From NCBI GenBank assembly GCA_028292665.1, contig JAQGLW010000012.1:1-45015 (forward strand): a stretch of 45,015 nt of DNA, given 5' to 3'. The translations under genes and the position numbers were made by a program. Positions 26,264 to 36,526 of the stretch are shown here, piece after piece (position 1 is the first letter of the stretch; each line of letters starts with the position of its first letter). The notes beneath the pieces are model-generated. The model was not told the origin of the DNA. It was given only the letters and a program-made list of their open reading frames with translations, and did no database searches. This stretch comes from Herminiimonas sp. (GTDB lineage: Bacteria > Pseudomonadota > Gammaproteobacteria > Burkholderiales > Burkholderiaceae_D).

Positions 26264-27058
26264 ATGCAACGTGTATTCATCACCGGCGCATCAAGCGGCA
26301 TCGGCGCGGCGCTGGCGCAATGCTATGCGCGGCAGGGCGCCGTGCTCGGACTGGTGGCGCGCCGGGAGCAGGCTCTGGAGCAGCTGAGAGCCGGATTGCC
26401 CGGTTCCGCGCGCCATCGCATTTACGCGCTCGACGTCACCGATCACGCGGCGCTGGCAGCGGCGGCGGCCGATTTCATCGGTGCGGCCGGCGGGGTCGAT
26501 GTGGTGATCGCCAATGCCGGCATTTCGCAAGGCACGTTGACCGAACATGCGGAAGACCTGGCCGTATTCGAGCGCGTCATTGTGACCAACGTGGTGGCGA
26601 TGGTCGCGACATTTGCGCCATTCATCGCGACGCTCAAGGCGCAGGCGCAATCCGGCAACCGCGGTTGCCGCCTGGTCGGCATCGCCAGCGTCGCCGGCAT
26701 TCGCGGCTTGCCGGGCGCCGGCGCCTACAGTGCATCGAAAGCGGCGGTCATCAGCTATTGCGAATCGTTGCGGGTCGAGCTGAAAAAAAGCGGCGTCAAA
26801 GTGGTCACCGTTGCGCCGGGCTATATCGATACGCCGATGACGCAAATCAATACTTATCCAATGCCGTTTTTGATGTCCGTCGAAAAATTTGCCGCAGCGG
26901 CGATTGCCGCAATCGATATGGGTGTCGGTTATACGGTCATTCCATGGCAGATGGGCATCGTTGCCAAGCTGCTGCGCATGCTGCCGAACCGGGTTTATGA
27001 TTTTGTTTTTTCAAAAGCGCCGCACAAAGCGCGCAAGGCGCCGGAGGAACGGACATGA
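26264..27058 (+). CDS. Short-chain dehydrogenase/reductase
   Basis: A 264-residue classical SDR with the NAD(P)-binding TGASSGIG (residues 7-14), NAG in VIANAGIS, and the catalytic Tyr155 and Lys159 in YSASK, followed by PGYIDTPMT. The long hydrophobic C-terminal part (MPFLMSVEKFAAAAIAAIDMG, then VIPWQMGIVAKLLRMLP) is seen in SDRs that act near membranes on lipid-like substrates. The ATG at 26264 follows GGAG by six bases. It overlaps the next gene by 4 bases (ATGA), so the pair is translationally coupled. Substrate unknown. Confidence 0.88.
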   Translation: MQRVFITGASSGIGAALAQCYARQGAVLGLVARREQALEQLRAGLPGSARHRIYALDVTDHAALAAAAADFIGAAGGVDVVIANAGISQGTLTEHAEDLAVFERVIVTNVVAMVATFAPFIATLKAQAQSGNRGCRLVGIASVAGIRGLPGAGAYSASKAAVISYCESLRVELKKSGVKVVTVAPGYIDTPMTQINTYPMPFLMSVEKFAAAAIAAIDMGVGYTVIPWQMGIVAKLLRMLPNRVYDFVFSKAPHKARKAPEERT

Positions 27059-27891
27059 AGCTGATCGATGCCGCCGGCCGCGAGCACCATGCGGTTGCGC
27101 CGCCGGAGGCAGCGCCGCGCATCGTCTCGCTGGTGCCGTCGATTACCGAATTGCTGTGCGATTTGGGATTGGCGCACCGGCTGGCGGGGCGCACCGGATT
27201 TTGCGTGCATCCGGCCGACACGGTGCGCACGATTGCCAAGGTCGGCGGCACCAAGAACGTCAATCTCGACAAGATCCGGGCGCTGGCGCCGACGCATCTG
27301 ATTGTCAATATCGACGAAAACGAAAAACCGACCGTCGATGCGCTGGCCGGATTCATTCCGAACATTATCGTCACTCATCCGAAAGGACCGCGCGACAATC
27401 CGGCGCTGTATCGCTTGCTGGGCGGAATTTTTGGCGCCGGGGAAAGAGCGGAGCAATTGTGTGCGATATTCGAACGGGAATATGCGGCATTGGCTGCTGT
27501 TGCCGAACCCGCGCCGAAAACCGTGTTGTACTGCATCTGGAAAGATCCGTGGATGACCGTGTCGCGCGATACCTATATTGCGCAGATGCTGGCGCTCATC
27601 GGCTGGCGGCACTGGGTTGCCGCAGACCCGGCCGAAGCGGATTGCCGTTATCCGAAATTCAATTGGTCGCAAGAATTGACGGATGCGGTCGACGAAGTAT
27701 TGCTGTCGACCGAGCCGTACCGCTTTACCGAGGCGCATGCCGACGCGCTGGAGCGGCAGCTCGGCAAGCCGGTGCAACTGGTCGATGGGGAAATGCTGTC
27801 ATGGTACGGCAGCCGCGCAATCAACGGCCTGCGTTACCTGCGAAACCTTGCTCTTACTTCTGGCGGCTCATCCGCACCAGCATGCGGATAA
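27055..27891 (+). CDS. BtuF/cobalamin-binding-type helical-backbone protein without signal peptide
   Basis: A 278-residue protein with the fold of ABC-transporter vitamin B12 or siderophore receptors (RIVSLVPSITELLCDLGLAHRLAGRTGFCVHP, then VGGTKNVNLDKIRALAPTHLIVN and LSWYGSRAINGLRYL). It begins directly at MKLIDAAGREHH and has no signal peptide or lipobox, so it appears cytoplasmic unless exported another way. Cytoplasmic homologues of this kind are found in Burkholderiales, annotated as cobalamin-binding proteins. It is coupled to the upstream SDR. Its last 38 bases overlap the convergent HTH gene, and its C-terminal tail (SGGSSAPACG) is probably unstructured. Confidence 0.78.
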   Translation: MKLIDAAGREHHAVAPPEAAPRIVSLVPSITELLCDLGLAHRLAGRTGFCVHPADTVRTIAKVGGTKNVNLDKIRALAPTHLIVNIDENEKPTVDALAGFIPNIIVTHPKGPRDNPALYRLLGGIFGAGERAEQLCAIFEREYAALAAVAEPAPKTVLYCIWKDPWMTVSRDTYIAQMLALIGWRHWVAADPAEADCRYPKFNWSQELTDAVDEVLLSTEPYRFTEAHADALERQLGKPVQLVDGEMLSWYGSRAINGLRYLRNLALTSGGSSAPACG

Positions 27892-28264
27892 TCTCACGCG
27901 CAATCGTTTGATATTGTTCGTCCAGCCGTTGCAGGTCTGCAATCAGTTTGACATCGGCCGATTCAAAACGCGATCCCGGCTCGGCTGCCCGGCTCAATGC
28001 GTCAATTGGGTCGGCGATGCCGCCGAAACGCAGCCATTCCGCAGGCACGCCGAGCCACTGCGCAAGCGTGCGCAATTTTTCTTGCGTTGGAATGGCTTCG
28101 CCCACCAGCCATTTGCGTGCCGCATGGACCGTGATGGGCCGTCCAGCGAAGCGAATATTGAATTCCCTTGCCAATTGGGTTGGACTGTCAGGAGAATAAC
28201 TTGCTTTGCGCAGCGCCTGTTGCAAACGCAGGGTGAACTCTTCTCGTTCGATTGATGCTTTCAT
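27854..28264 (-). CDS. Small HTH transcriptional regulator
   Basis: A 136-residue protein with a helix-turn-helix of the XRE-like kind in its first 80 residues (FTLRLQQALRKASY, TQLAREFN, GRPITVHAARKWLVGEAIPTQEKLRTLAQWLGVPAEWLRFG) and a helical C-terminal part rich in charged residues. Proteins of this build are common single-copy regulators in Oxalobacteraceae and Burkholderia; no target is known to me. It is convergent with, and overlaps by 38 bases, the BtuF-like gene. Confidence 0.75.
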   Translation of the reverse strand: MKASIEREEFTLRLQQALRKASYSPDSPTQLAREFNIRFAGRPITVHAARKWLVGEAIPTQEKLRTLAQWLGVPAEWLRFGGIADPIDALSRAAEPGSRFESADVKLIADLQRLDEQYQTIAREIIRMLVRMSRQK

Positions 28265-28476
28265 TACCGCGAACTATTCCATGTCGGAACGTAACAGTCA
28301 GTCTCTCTTCTACAGGAACTTTTTGTGACAGATTTCCTGAATAACAAGATTCTACTTGGGGAAGCGGGACTCATTATTCCCATTTGGATATATTTTTCGA
28401 TCAATGGTTCCTCAGCGATATGTCGGGAATAGCCGGCATATCGCCGCTCGTCATCGCACCAAAACCGGTTGCACTT

Positions 28477-29553
28477 TCAGGGCGTATGCTTGCGGGTTGC
28501 AAAGCGCACGATGCCATCGACGCCCAACTCACGTCGCAGCGTACCATCGAACCACAGTTTGTGCAGATGGGCCAGCGCTTCTCCCAGTGCAAAAGACAGT
28601 TGATGCGCGTCCAGCGCGCGCGGAAACATGACCGGCACGATATCGGCGGCCGACTGCGGCGTCGCGCATGCATCCACCACTTCGGCCAGCCGCGCCGCAT
28701 GATGGTCGCATAACTGGGCGATGCGCGTATGCAGGCCGCGGAACGGTTTGCCATGCGACGGCAGCACCAGCGTATCGCCGGGTAAATGACTGTATTTTTT
28801 CAGCGAATCGAGGTATTGCCGGACCGGGTCGGCTTCGGGTTCGATCGCGAATACCGACACGTTGGTTGAAATGCGCGGCAACACCATGTCGCCCGAAATC
28901 AGCACGTTCAGGTCCGCGCAATACAGCGCCGCATGTTCGGGCGCATGGCCGAAGCCGGTGATGACTTGCCAGCGATGCCTGCCGATGCGAAAAACCTGCT
29001 CATCCTGCATCCGCCGGTAAGCGGCGGGTACCGACGGCACCAGTGAAGAATAGTAACTTTTACGGACTTGCAATTTTTCCAGCAATGCCGGATCGGTCAA
29101 ACCATGCCGCTGGAAATGCGGCATCATCGCGGCGCCGTCGACGCCTGGCAGCGAAGCGGACATCATCCTGGCAAACGTGTATTCGCCGGCCGTCATCCAG
29201 AGCGGCGCATGCCAGCGCGCGCAGAGCCAGTCGGCCAGTCCCACATGGTCCGGATGGCAATGGGTGGCAATGACCCGCACGATCGGCAAGCCGCGCAGCC
29301 GGGTGGAAAAAACGGTTTCCCAAGCAGCGCGCGTGGCATCGTCGGAAATGCCGCAATCGATCGCGGTCCAGCCCCGCACCGGTCCGGCTTCAGTATCGTA
29401 TTCATCTTCCAGCAGCCACAGGTTGATGTGGTTCAGCGCAAAGGGCAGGCCCATGCGCAGCCATAACAGGCCGGGCGCAATTTCATGCACGGCGCCGGAC
29501 TCGGGCAAGGTGTCGCCGAACGGATAATCCAGTTGCGATTCAAGTGGGTTCAT
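28477..29553 (-). CDS. Metallo-beta-lactamase-fold hydrolase
   Basis: A 358-residue protein with the metal-binding THCHPDH motif (residues 97-103), a further His in FGHAPEH, the bridging Asp in LISGDMVLP, and a last His in LPSHGKPF. A C-terminal winged-helix-like tail follows (HHAARLAEVV through LHKLWFDGTLRRE). This architecture matches glyoxalase II-like and LACTB2-type thioesterases or hydrolases. The ATG at 29553 is preferred to the GTG at 29586. It is divergent from the LiuR-like regulator, with the palindromic operator between them, so it may be co-regulated with leucine or acyl-CoA breakdown. Its substrate might be an acyl-CoA or acyl-thioester; this is inference. Confidence 0.85.
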   Translation of the reverse strand: MNPLESQLDYPFGDTLPESGAVHEIAPGLLWLRMGLPFALNHINLWLLEDEYDTEAGPVRGWTAIDCGISDDATRAAWETVFSTRLRGLPIVRVIATHCHPDHVGLADWLCARWHAPLWMTAGEYTFARMMSASLPGVDGAAMMPHFQRHGLTDPALLEKLQVRKSYYSSLVPSVPAAYRRMQDEQVFRIGRHRWQVITGFGHAPEHAALYCADLNVLISGDMVLPRISTNVSVFAIEPEADPVRQYLDSLKKYSHLPGDTLVLPSHGKPFRGLHTRIAQLCDHHAARLAEVVDACATPQSAADIVPVMFPRALDAHQLSFALGEALAHLHKLWFDGTLRRELGVDGIVRFATRKHTP

Positions 29554-29612
29554 CAATGCAATTCGTTCAAGACTGTTGAAGTTCACATTTGCGGCGGCCG
29601 GGCCTACAATAT

Positions 29613-29630
29613 GTTTACGTTAACGTAAAC
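29613..29630. promoter_or_regulatory. Probable LiuR operator, site A
   Basis: GTTTACGTTAACGTAAAC is a perfect 18-base palindrome located 48 bases before the MerR/LiuR-like gene and 60 bases before the divergent hydrolase. It resembles the known LiuR motif and site B at 30230. Autoregulation and control of the hydrolase are likely. Confidence 0.82.
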
Positions 29631-29677
29631 TGTCATTCTAAACATAAACCCCGTTTCCCGTTGAACAGGCGCATACC

Positions 29678-30127
29678 ATGCCGACCTACACCATCACCGA
29701 ACTGGCGCGCGAATTCGATATCACGCCGCGCGCGATTCGCTTCTATGAAGACCAGGGCCTGATCAGCCCGAAGCGCGAAGGCGCCGGCGGCCGCACCCGC
29801 GTATATTCGGCGCGCGAGCGGACGCGGCTGAAGCTGACATTGCGCGGCAAGCGGCTCGGCCTGACGCTGTCGGAGATCAAGGGCCTGGTCGACATGTACG
29901 AGTCGCCGAGAGATTCGGCGGCGCAGCTCAATCGTTTTCTGGCGGTGCTGGCACAGCACCGGGAGGCGCTCGAGCAGCAGCGCGAGGATCTCGAAGTGAC
30001 GCTGGCTGAAATCGGTGCGCATGAAGCGCAATGCCGGCGGATGCTTGAAGGAGGCAAAGCGGCGAAGCCCAGGGAAAAAACCGCGGCGAGGAAACCGGCG
30101 GCAAGCCGAACCAAACAGGTTGCCTGA
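29678..30127 (+). CDS. liuR: MerR-family regulator of leucine/isovalerate degradation, LiuR-like
   Basis: A 149-residue MerR protein: N-terminal winged helix (TITELAREFDITPRAIRFYEDQGLISPKR), the wing GGRTRVYSARERTRLKLTLRGKRLGL, then a dimerisation coiled coil (about residues 85-120). The Cys residues of metal sensors are absent, apart from one in AQCRRM. The closest type by memory is LiuR, which regulates branched-chain amino acid and acyl-CoA degradation genes; the downstream isovaleryl-CoA dehydrogenase and the two palindromes support this. The Lys/Arg-rich tail after residue 125 is likely disordered. Confidence 0.88.
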   Translation: MPTYTITELAREFDITPRAIRFYEDQGLISPKREGAGGRTRVYSARERTRLKLTLRGKRLGLTLSEIKGLVDMYESPRDSAAQLNRFLAVLAQHREALEQQREDLEVTLAEIGAHEAQCRRMLEGGKAAKPREKTAARKPAASRTKQVA

Positions 30128-30229
30128 GGCTCTTCAGCAGGCTTCGGATACTCGGGACGAACGGCTGCAGGCGCAACGACAATGTTTGCTTCAGGGACCA
30201 TGCGGTGACGATCGGAGCGGATTTGCATT

Positions 30230-30261
30230 ACGTTTACGTAAACGTCAATTAAGCGTATGAT
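30230..30261 (+). promoter_or_regulatory. Probable LiuR operator, site B, with ivd promoter
   Basis: ACGTTTACGTAAACGT at 30230-30245 is a perfect 16-base palindrome. It overlaps a -35-like TTTACG (30233-30238), and 17 bases later comes TATGAT (30256-30261). The arrangement fits control of the ivd operon by the LiuR-like protein encoded just upstream. Confidence 0.82.
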
Positions 30262-30324
30262 TTTTACTTCTGTTTTGAAGTCAACAATCAGTTCAGGCGT
30301 ATTTCCAGAAAATGTGAGAACACC

Positions 30325-31509
30325 ATGACCGACTTGCCCGGCTTGAGCTTTGACCATGGCGAAGATATCGCCGCATTGCGCGAAACCGTTCAGCAGTTTG
30401 GCCGCGCGGAAATAGCGCCGCGCGCCGCCGAGGTCGATCGCAGCGACCAGTTCCCGATGGATCTGTGGAAAAAGATGGGCGACCTCGGCGTATTGGGCGT
30501 CACCGTGGAAGAAGAATACGGCGGCACTGCGATGGGTTATCTGGCGCACATCATCGCGATGGAAGAAATTTCGCGCGCATCGGCATCGGTCGGGTTGTCG
30601 TACGGCGCGCACTCGAACCTGTGCGTCAACCAGATCCGGCGCAACGGGACAGAAGAACAGAAAAAACGCTATCTGCCGAAACTGGTTTCCGGCGATTATG
30701 TCGGCGCGCTCGCGATGTCGGAACCGAATGCCGGGTCGGATGTGGTCAACATGAAATTGCGCGCCGAATGGAAAGGCGACCGCTGGATGTTGAACGGCAC
30801 CAAGATGTGGATTACCAACGGGCCGGACGCCGACGTGCTGGTGGTGTATGCGAAAAGCGATATCGAAGCCGGCCCGCGCGGCATTACCGCCTTCTTGGTT
30901 GAAAAAGGTTTCAGCGGATTTTCGGTTGCGCAAAAGCTCGACAAGCTCGGCATGCGCGGTTCGCACACCGGCGAACTGGTATTCCGGGATTGCGAAGTGC
31001 CGGCCGAGAATATCCTGGGCGGCATCGGCAACGGCGTCAACGTGCTGATGTCGGGGCTCGATTACGAACGCACCGTGCTGTCAGGCGGGCCGCTCGGAAT
31101 CATGCAGGCGTGCATGGACGTCGTGGTGCCGTATATTCACGAACGCAAGCAGTTCGGCCAGCCGATCGGCGAATTCCAGCTGATGCAGGGCAAGATCGCC
31201 GACATGTATTCGACGATGATGGCATGCAAGGCTTATGTGTATGCGGTAGGTCAGGCGTGCGACCGCGCGAAAACGCCGGAAGCGGTGCGCGCATTGCGCA
31301 AGGATGCGGCCGGCGCAATCCTGTATTCGGCCGAGAAAGCGACCTGGATGGCGGGCGAGACGATTCAGGCATTGGGCGGCAACGGCTACATCAACGATTA
31401 TCCGGCCGGCCGGCTGTGGCGCGACGCGAAGTTATATGAGATCGGCGCCGGCACCAGTGAAATCCGGCGCATGCTGATCGGGCGGGAATTGTTCGCGGAA
31501 ACGAAGTGA
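30325..31509 (+). CDS. ivd: Isovaleryl-CoA dehydrogenase
   Basis: A 394-residue FAD acyl-CoA dehydrogenase that oxidises isovaleryl-CoA to 3-methylcrotonyl-CoA in leucine breakdown. Signature blocks are present: [33 protein letters not shown], and [22 protein letters not shown]. The catalytic base is E248 in GLDYERTVL, the position peculiar to isovaleryl-CoA dehydrogenases rather than short-chain ones. It follows the LiuR operator and is followed closely by aceK; its stop overlaps a possible GTG start of that gene. Confidence 0.95.
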   Translation: MTDLPGLSFDHGEDIAALRETVQQFGRAEIAPRAAEVDRSDQFPMDLWKKMGDLGVLGVTVEEEYGGTAMGYLAHIIAMEEISRASASVGLSYGAHSNLCVNQIRRNGTEEQKKRYLPKLVSGDYVGALAMSEPNAGSDVVNMKLRAEWKGDRWMLNGTKMWITNGPDADVLVVYAKSDIEAGPRGITAFLVEKGFSGFSVAQKLDKLGMRGSHTGELVFRDCEVPAENILGGIGNGVNVLMSGLDYERTVLSGGPLGIMQACMDVVVPYIHERKQFGQPIGEFQLMQGKIADMYSTMMACKAYVYAVGQACDRAKTPEAVRALRKDAAGAILYSAEKATWMAGETIQALGGNGYINDYPAGRLWRDAKLYEIGAGTSEIRRMLIGRELFAETK

Positions 31510-31523
31510 TCAAGAGCACAACG

Positions 31524-33323
31524 ATGCGCGCTGCCTTCCCCAAGATCCTGTCTTCGCAGATCGCGTTCGATACCGCGCGCACGATCCTCGACGGCTTCGA
31601 CAAGCATTATCGGCTGTTCCGCCAGACCAGCCAGGCCGCAAAAAAATACTTCGAGGAAAGCGAATGGAAAACGGCGCAGGCGGATGCCAGGGCGCGCATC
31701 GCCTTTTACGATAAACGCGTGCAGGAATGCATTCATATCCTGGAAGACGAATATGACGCGGAAGACCTGACCGACGACGTCTGGCGCGAAGTCAAACTGC
31801 ATTACATCGGCCTGCTTATCGACCACAAGCAGCCGGAGCTGGCCGAAACCTTCTTCAACTCGGTTTGCTGCAACATTCTGCATCGCACCTATTTCCACAA
31901 CGACTTCATTTTCGTGCGGCCGGCGGTGTCGACCGAATATATCGAGAACGACGAGATCGCGCCGGTTTACCGCGTTTACTATCCGGCCAAGGATGGATTG
32001 CGCTATACGTTGAAGCGCATCGTCACCAATTTCCAGCTGCAGTGTCCGTTCGCCGACCTGAACCGCGACGTTGCTTTGGTCGAGGCGCGGCTGAGAAACG
32101 TGCTGGGGGCCGCGCCGATCGAAGCGAATCACCAGATCCAGGTGCTGGCGAGCCTGTTCTACCGCAACAAGGGCGCCTACATCGTCGGCAAGAGCATCAA
32201 CGGCAACCGTGAATATCCGTTCGTCGTGCCGATCCTGCATAACCGCAAGGGCGACCTGTTTCTCGATACCGTGCTGTTCGATCCGGCGTTGATCACGGTG
32301 CTGTTTTCCTTTACCCGCGCCTACTTCATGGTCGATATGGAAGTGCCGTCGGCTTACGTGCAGTTTCTGCACAGCATGCTGCCGAACAAGCCGTGCAGCG
32401 AAATCTACACGATCCTCGGTTTGCAGAAACAGGGCAAGGCGCTGTTTTACCGCGATTTCCTGCACCATCTGCGCCATTCTTCCGATCGCTTCGAAAGCGC
32501 GCCGGGCATACGCGGGCTGGTGATGATGGTGTTTGCGCTGCCGTCGTTTCCGTATGTGTTCAAGGCGATCAAGGATCATATTCCCGCGCCGAAGGAAACC
32601 ACGCGCGCCATCGTGAAAGAAAAATATCTGCTGGTGAAAAACCATGATCGCGTCGGCCGCATGGCCGACACGCTCGAATATTCGAACGTCGCGTTTCCGC
32701 GCGCGCGGTTTTCCGACGCCCTGCTGGCCGAACTGAAACAGGTGGCGCCGTCGATCGTCGAAGAGGAAGGCGATGAAATCGTCATCAGGCATCTCTATAT
32801 CGAGCGGCGCATGATTCCGCTCAATATCTGGCTGACCGACGCCGGAAAGCAGGGCGACGAAGCCGCACTCGAACATGGCATTATCGAATACGGCAATGCG
32901 ATCAAGGAACTGGTGGGCGCCAATATTTTTCCGGGCGACATGCTGTACAAGAATTTCGGCGTCACGCGTCACGGCCGCGTCGTGTTTTACGACTATGATG
33001 AAATCGAATACATCACCGATTGCAATTTCCGCGCGATTCCCGCGCCGCGCAGCGAAGAAGATGAGTTGTCGGCCGAACCGTGGTATCCGGTGGCGAAGAA
33101 CGACGTGTTTCCGGAACAGCTCGGCACCTTCCTGCTGGGCGATCCGGATGTGAAAAAATATTTCATCAAGCATCATGCCGAATTGCTGACTCCGCAATTC
33201 TGGCAGACACGCAAACAGAGGATTCTGGAGGGCCATATCGAAGACGTGTTTCCGTATCCGCAGGAATGCCGCTTCAATTATCAGTTGCCCGGCACATCGA
33301 ACCCGGCGGCGCAGGCCGCCTGA
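31524..33323 (+). CDS. aceK: Isocitrate dehydrogenase kinase/phosphatase
   Basis: A 599-residue bifunctional protein that phosphorylates and dephosphorylates isocitrate dehydrogenase to route carbon to the glyoxylate bypass. The N-terminus ([30 protein letters not shown]) and later blocks ([35 protein letters not shown]) are typical and the length is normal. The start is taken at ATG 31524; a GTG at 31506 in the same frame overlaps the ivd stop. Being next to leucine degradation makes sense because that route ends in acetyl-CoA, which calls for the glyoxylate shunt. Confidence 0.96.
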   Translation: MRAAFPKILSSQIAFDTARTILDGFDKHYRLFRQTSQAAKKYFEESEWKTAQADARARIAFYDKRVQECIHILEDEYDAEDLTDDVWREVKLHYIGLLIDHKQPELAETFFNSVCCNILHRTYFHNDFIFVRPAVSTEYIENDEIAPVYRVYYPAKDGLRYTLKRIVTNFQLQCPFADLNRDVALVEARLRNVLGAAPIEANHQIQVLASLFYRNKGAYIVGKSINGNREYPFVVPILHNRKGDLFLDTVLFDPALITVLFSFTRAYFMVDMEVPSAYVQFLHSMLPNKPCSEIYTILGLQKQGKALFYRDFLHHLRHSSDRFESAPGIRGLVMMVFALPSFPYVFKAIKDHIPAPKETTRAIVKEKYLLVKNHDRVGRMADTLEYSNVAFPRARFSDALLAELKQVAPSIVEEEGDEIVIRHLYIERRMIPLNIWLTDAGKQGDEAALEHGIIEYGNAIKELVGANIFPGDMLYKNFGVTRHGRVVFYDYDEIEYITDCNFRAIPAPRSEEDELSAEPWYPVAKNDVFPEQLGTFLLGDPDVKKYFIKHHAELLTPQFWQTRKQRILEGHIEDVFPYPQECRFNYQLPGTSNPAAQAA

Positions 33324-33354
33324 TTTTCAATCATTGAACGGAGGCATTCCAACC

Positions 33355-33390
33355 ATGTCCCCCGCAACCAACACGGAGAAAACAGCATGA
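33355..33390 (+). CDS. 11-codon leader ORF ahead of the thiolase
   Basis: The ATG at 33355, 10 bases behind CGGAGG, opens MSPATNTEKTA and ends TGA overlapping the thiolase ATG (ATGA, 33387-33390). It could couple translation of the thiolase. The thiolase has its own GGAG 8 bases upstream, inside this ORF. Confidence 0.35.
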   Translation: MSPATNTEKTA

Positions 33391-34568
33391 ATGATCCTAT
33401 TGTCATCGTCGGCGCCGCACGGACGCCGATGGGCGCCTTCCAGGGCGATTTTTCGTCGGTGCCGGCCGTCGATCTCGGCGCGGTCGCGATTCGCGCGGCG
33501 GTCGAACGCGCCGGCATCGAGCCGGACCAGGTGCAGGATGTCCTGTTCGGCAATTGCCTGATGGCCGGGCAAGGCCAGGCGCCGGCGCGCCAGGCCGCGA
33601 TCAAGGCCGGCATTCCGGTTTCGGCGGGTGCGGTCACGATGTCGAAGATGTGCGGTTCCGCGATGCAGGCGGCGATGTTCGGCTATGACTCGATCGTTGC
33701 CGGCACCAACGATGTGGTCGTGGCCGGCGGCATGGAATCGATGACCAACGCGCCGTACCTGATTCCGAAAGCGCGCGGCGGCTACCGGATCGGCCATGCG
33801 ATGATGTACGACCACATGATGCTCGACGGTCTGGAAGACGCATATGAAAAAGGCCGTTCGATGGGCACCTTCGCCGAAGAATGCGTCGCCAAATATCAAT
33901 TCACGCGTGAAGAGCAGGATGCGTTCGCGATCGAATCGGTGAGACGCGCGCAGGTTGCCACCGCCGACGGCTCCTTCAAATGGGAAATCGCGCCGGTCAC
34001 GGTGGCCGGCCGCGGCGGCGACGTGGTGATCGACAAGGATGAAGGTCCGCTGAAGGCCAAACTCGACAAGATTCCGGGGCTGAAGCCGGCGTTCAAGAAA
34101 GACGGCACCATCACCGCCGCATCGTCGTCGTCGATCAACGACGGCGCGGCGGCGCTGGTGATGATGCGCGAATCGACCGCGAAAAAACTCGGCTGCAAGC
34201 CGATCGCCCGGATACTGGGCCATGCGCGTCATTCGCAGGCGCCGAACTGGTTCACCACGGCGCCGGTCGGAGCGATTGAAAAGCTGTACAGAAAAATCGG
34301 CTGGAATACCAAAGAGGTGGATCTGTTCGAGATCAACGAAGCATTTGCCGCGGTAGCGATGGCCGCGATGAAAGAGCACGGCATTCCGCACGATAAAGTC
34401 AATATTCACGGCGGCGCCTGCGCGCTCGGCCATCCGATCGGCGCCTCGGGCGCGCGCATCATCGTGACGCTGATCGGCGCGCTGAAAAAAACCGGCGGCA
34501 AGCGCGGCGTCGCGGCGCTCTGCATCGGCGGCGGCGAAGCGACCGCGATGGCGATCGAACTGGTATAG
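33387..34568 (+). CDS. Acetyl-CoA acetyltransferase (thiolase)
   Basis: A 393-residue biosynthetic-type thiolase. The acylated nucleophile is C89 in KMCGSAMQA, and the other catalytic residues are H349 in GHPIGASG and C379 in CIGGGEAT. It condenses two acetyl-CoA to acetoacetyl-CoA or cleaves it in the reverse direction. In this cluster it can split acetoacetyl-CoA coming from leucine after HMG-CoA lyase and CoA-transfer. PhaA or AtoB type cannot be told apart here. Confidence 0.93.
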   Translation: MNDPIVIVGAARTPMGAFQGDFSSVPAVDLGAVAIRAAVERAGIEPDQVQDVLFGNCLMAGQGQAPARQAAIKAGIPVSAGAVTMSKMCGSAMQAAMFGYDSIVAGTNDVVVAGGMESMTNAPYLIPKARGGYRIGHAMMYDHMMLDGLEDAYEKGRSMGTFAEECVAKYQFTREEQDAFAIESVRRAQVATADGSFKWEIAPVTVAGRGGDVVIDKDEGPLKAKLDKIPGLKPAFKKDGTITAASSSSINDGAAALVMMRESTAKKLGCKPIARILGHARHSQAPNWFTTAPVGAIEKLYRKIGWNTKEVDLFEINEAFAAVAMAAMKEHGIPHDKVNIHGGACALGHPIGASGARIIVTLIGALKKTGGKRGVAALCIGGGEATAMAIELV

Positions 34569-34572
34569 CATC

Positions 34573-35241
34573 ATGCCGACCGCTCTGATCATCGGCGCTT
34601 CGCGCGGCATCGGCCGCGAATTCGTGCGGCAGCTGCTGGCGGATCGCTGGCAGGTATTCGCCACCGCGCGCGACGATGCCGCCATCGCATCGCTGCAGAC
34701 GGACGGCGCGGCCGCGCTCAAGGTCGACGTGACCCGGCCCGACACGCTGGCGGGACTGGGATGGCAGCTCGACGGCGTCGAGCTGGACCTCGCGGTGTAT
34801 GTCGCCGGCGTGTACGGCCCGCAGCAGGGCGCGCTTGAGCCGCCGACCGCCGCCGATTTCGATGCGGTGATGCATGCGAATGTGCTGGGCGCGATGCAGT
34901 CGATCCCGCTGGTTGCGCCGCTGGTCGAGGCTGCCGGCGGCCGGTTCGCGTTCATCAGCAGCGGCATGGGCAGCATCGGCAATGCGCAGTCGAGCATGGC
35001 CTGGGTCTACCGTGTGTCGAAAGCGGCGCTCAACATGGCGCTGAAAACGGCGGCGTTCGATTATCCGAAGGCGACGCTGGTGGCGATGTGTCCGGGCTGG
35101 GTGCGCACCGATATGGGCGGGCCGAATGCCTCGACTTCAGTGGAAAAAAGCGTCGGCGGCATGCTGCAGGTAATCGCTTCGCTGACCCGCAAGGATAGCG
35201 GCACGTATCGCAATCATGCGGGGCAGTATCTGGATTGGTGA
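34573..35241 (+). CDS. Short-chain dehydrogenase, C-factor-like
   Basis: A 222-residue SDR with the cofactor motif GASRGIG (residues 8-14), VAGVYG in place of NNAG, Y146 and K150 in YRVSK, and PGWVRTDMGG. These traits are of the short C-factor-like SDR subfamily. It starts 4 bases after the thiolase stop, so it is co-translated. Substrate unknown. Confidence 0.86.
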   Translation: MPTALIIGASRGIGREFVRQLLADRWQVFATARDDAAIASLQTDGAAALKVDVTRPDTLAGLGWQLDGVELDLAVYVAGVYGPQQGALEPPTAADFDAVMHANVLGAMQSIPLVAPLVEAAGGRFAFISSGMGSIGNAQSSMAWVYRVSKAALNMALKTAAFDYPKATLVAMCPGWVRTDMGGPNASTSVEKSVGGMLQVIASLTRKDSGTYRNHAGQYLDW

Positions 35242-35250
35242 GGAGGCGAT

Positions 35251-35349
35251 ATGCACGGGAGCTTGCTTTCGCCTGCAAGGGAAAAGGAGTCGCATCCGCG
35301 CGTTTTCGGCGGTCGCTTGATCAGGGTTTCGTTGCGGCACTGCGTTTGA
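35251..35349 (+). CDS. Small ORF with a consensus ribosome site before an acyl-CoA dehydrogenase
   Basis: AGGAGG at 35241-35246 stands 4 bases before ATG 35251, which opens a 32-residue ORF (starting MHGSLLSPAREKESH, ending in RVSLRHCV) that stops 15 bases before the next gene. No family is recognised. The acyl-CoA dehydrogenase has no ribosome site of its own, so translation through this ORF may feed it. Confidence 0.35.
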   Translation: MHGSLLSPAREKESHPRVFGGRLIRVSLRHCV

Positions 35350-35364
35350 CTGAAAAACAAGATA

Positions 35365-36495
<1,131 letters not shown>

Positions 36496-36526
36496 CTGCG
36501 CCCGACTCGGATAAAAAGGAGAAAGC

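Noticed and set aside
28415-28444. Stem GCGATATGTCGG / CCGGCATATCGC after the MBL-fold gene
   Set aside because: It is a fair hairpin, but no T-run follows on either strand; not firm enough for a terminator call.
31398-33236. Leftward ORF of 612 codons
   Set aside because: It is the complement of aceK and the end of ivd, both recognised enzymes, with shadow-type composition.
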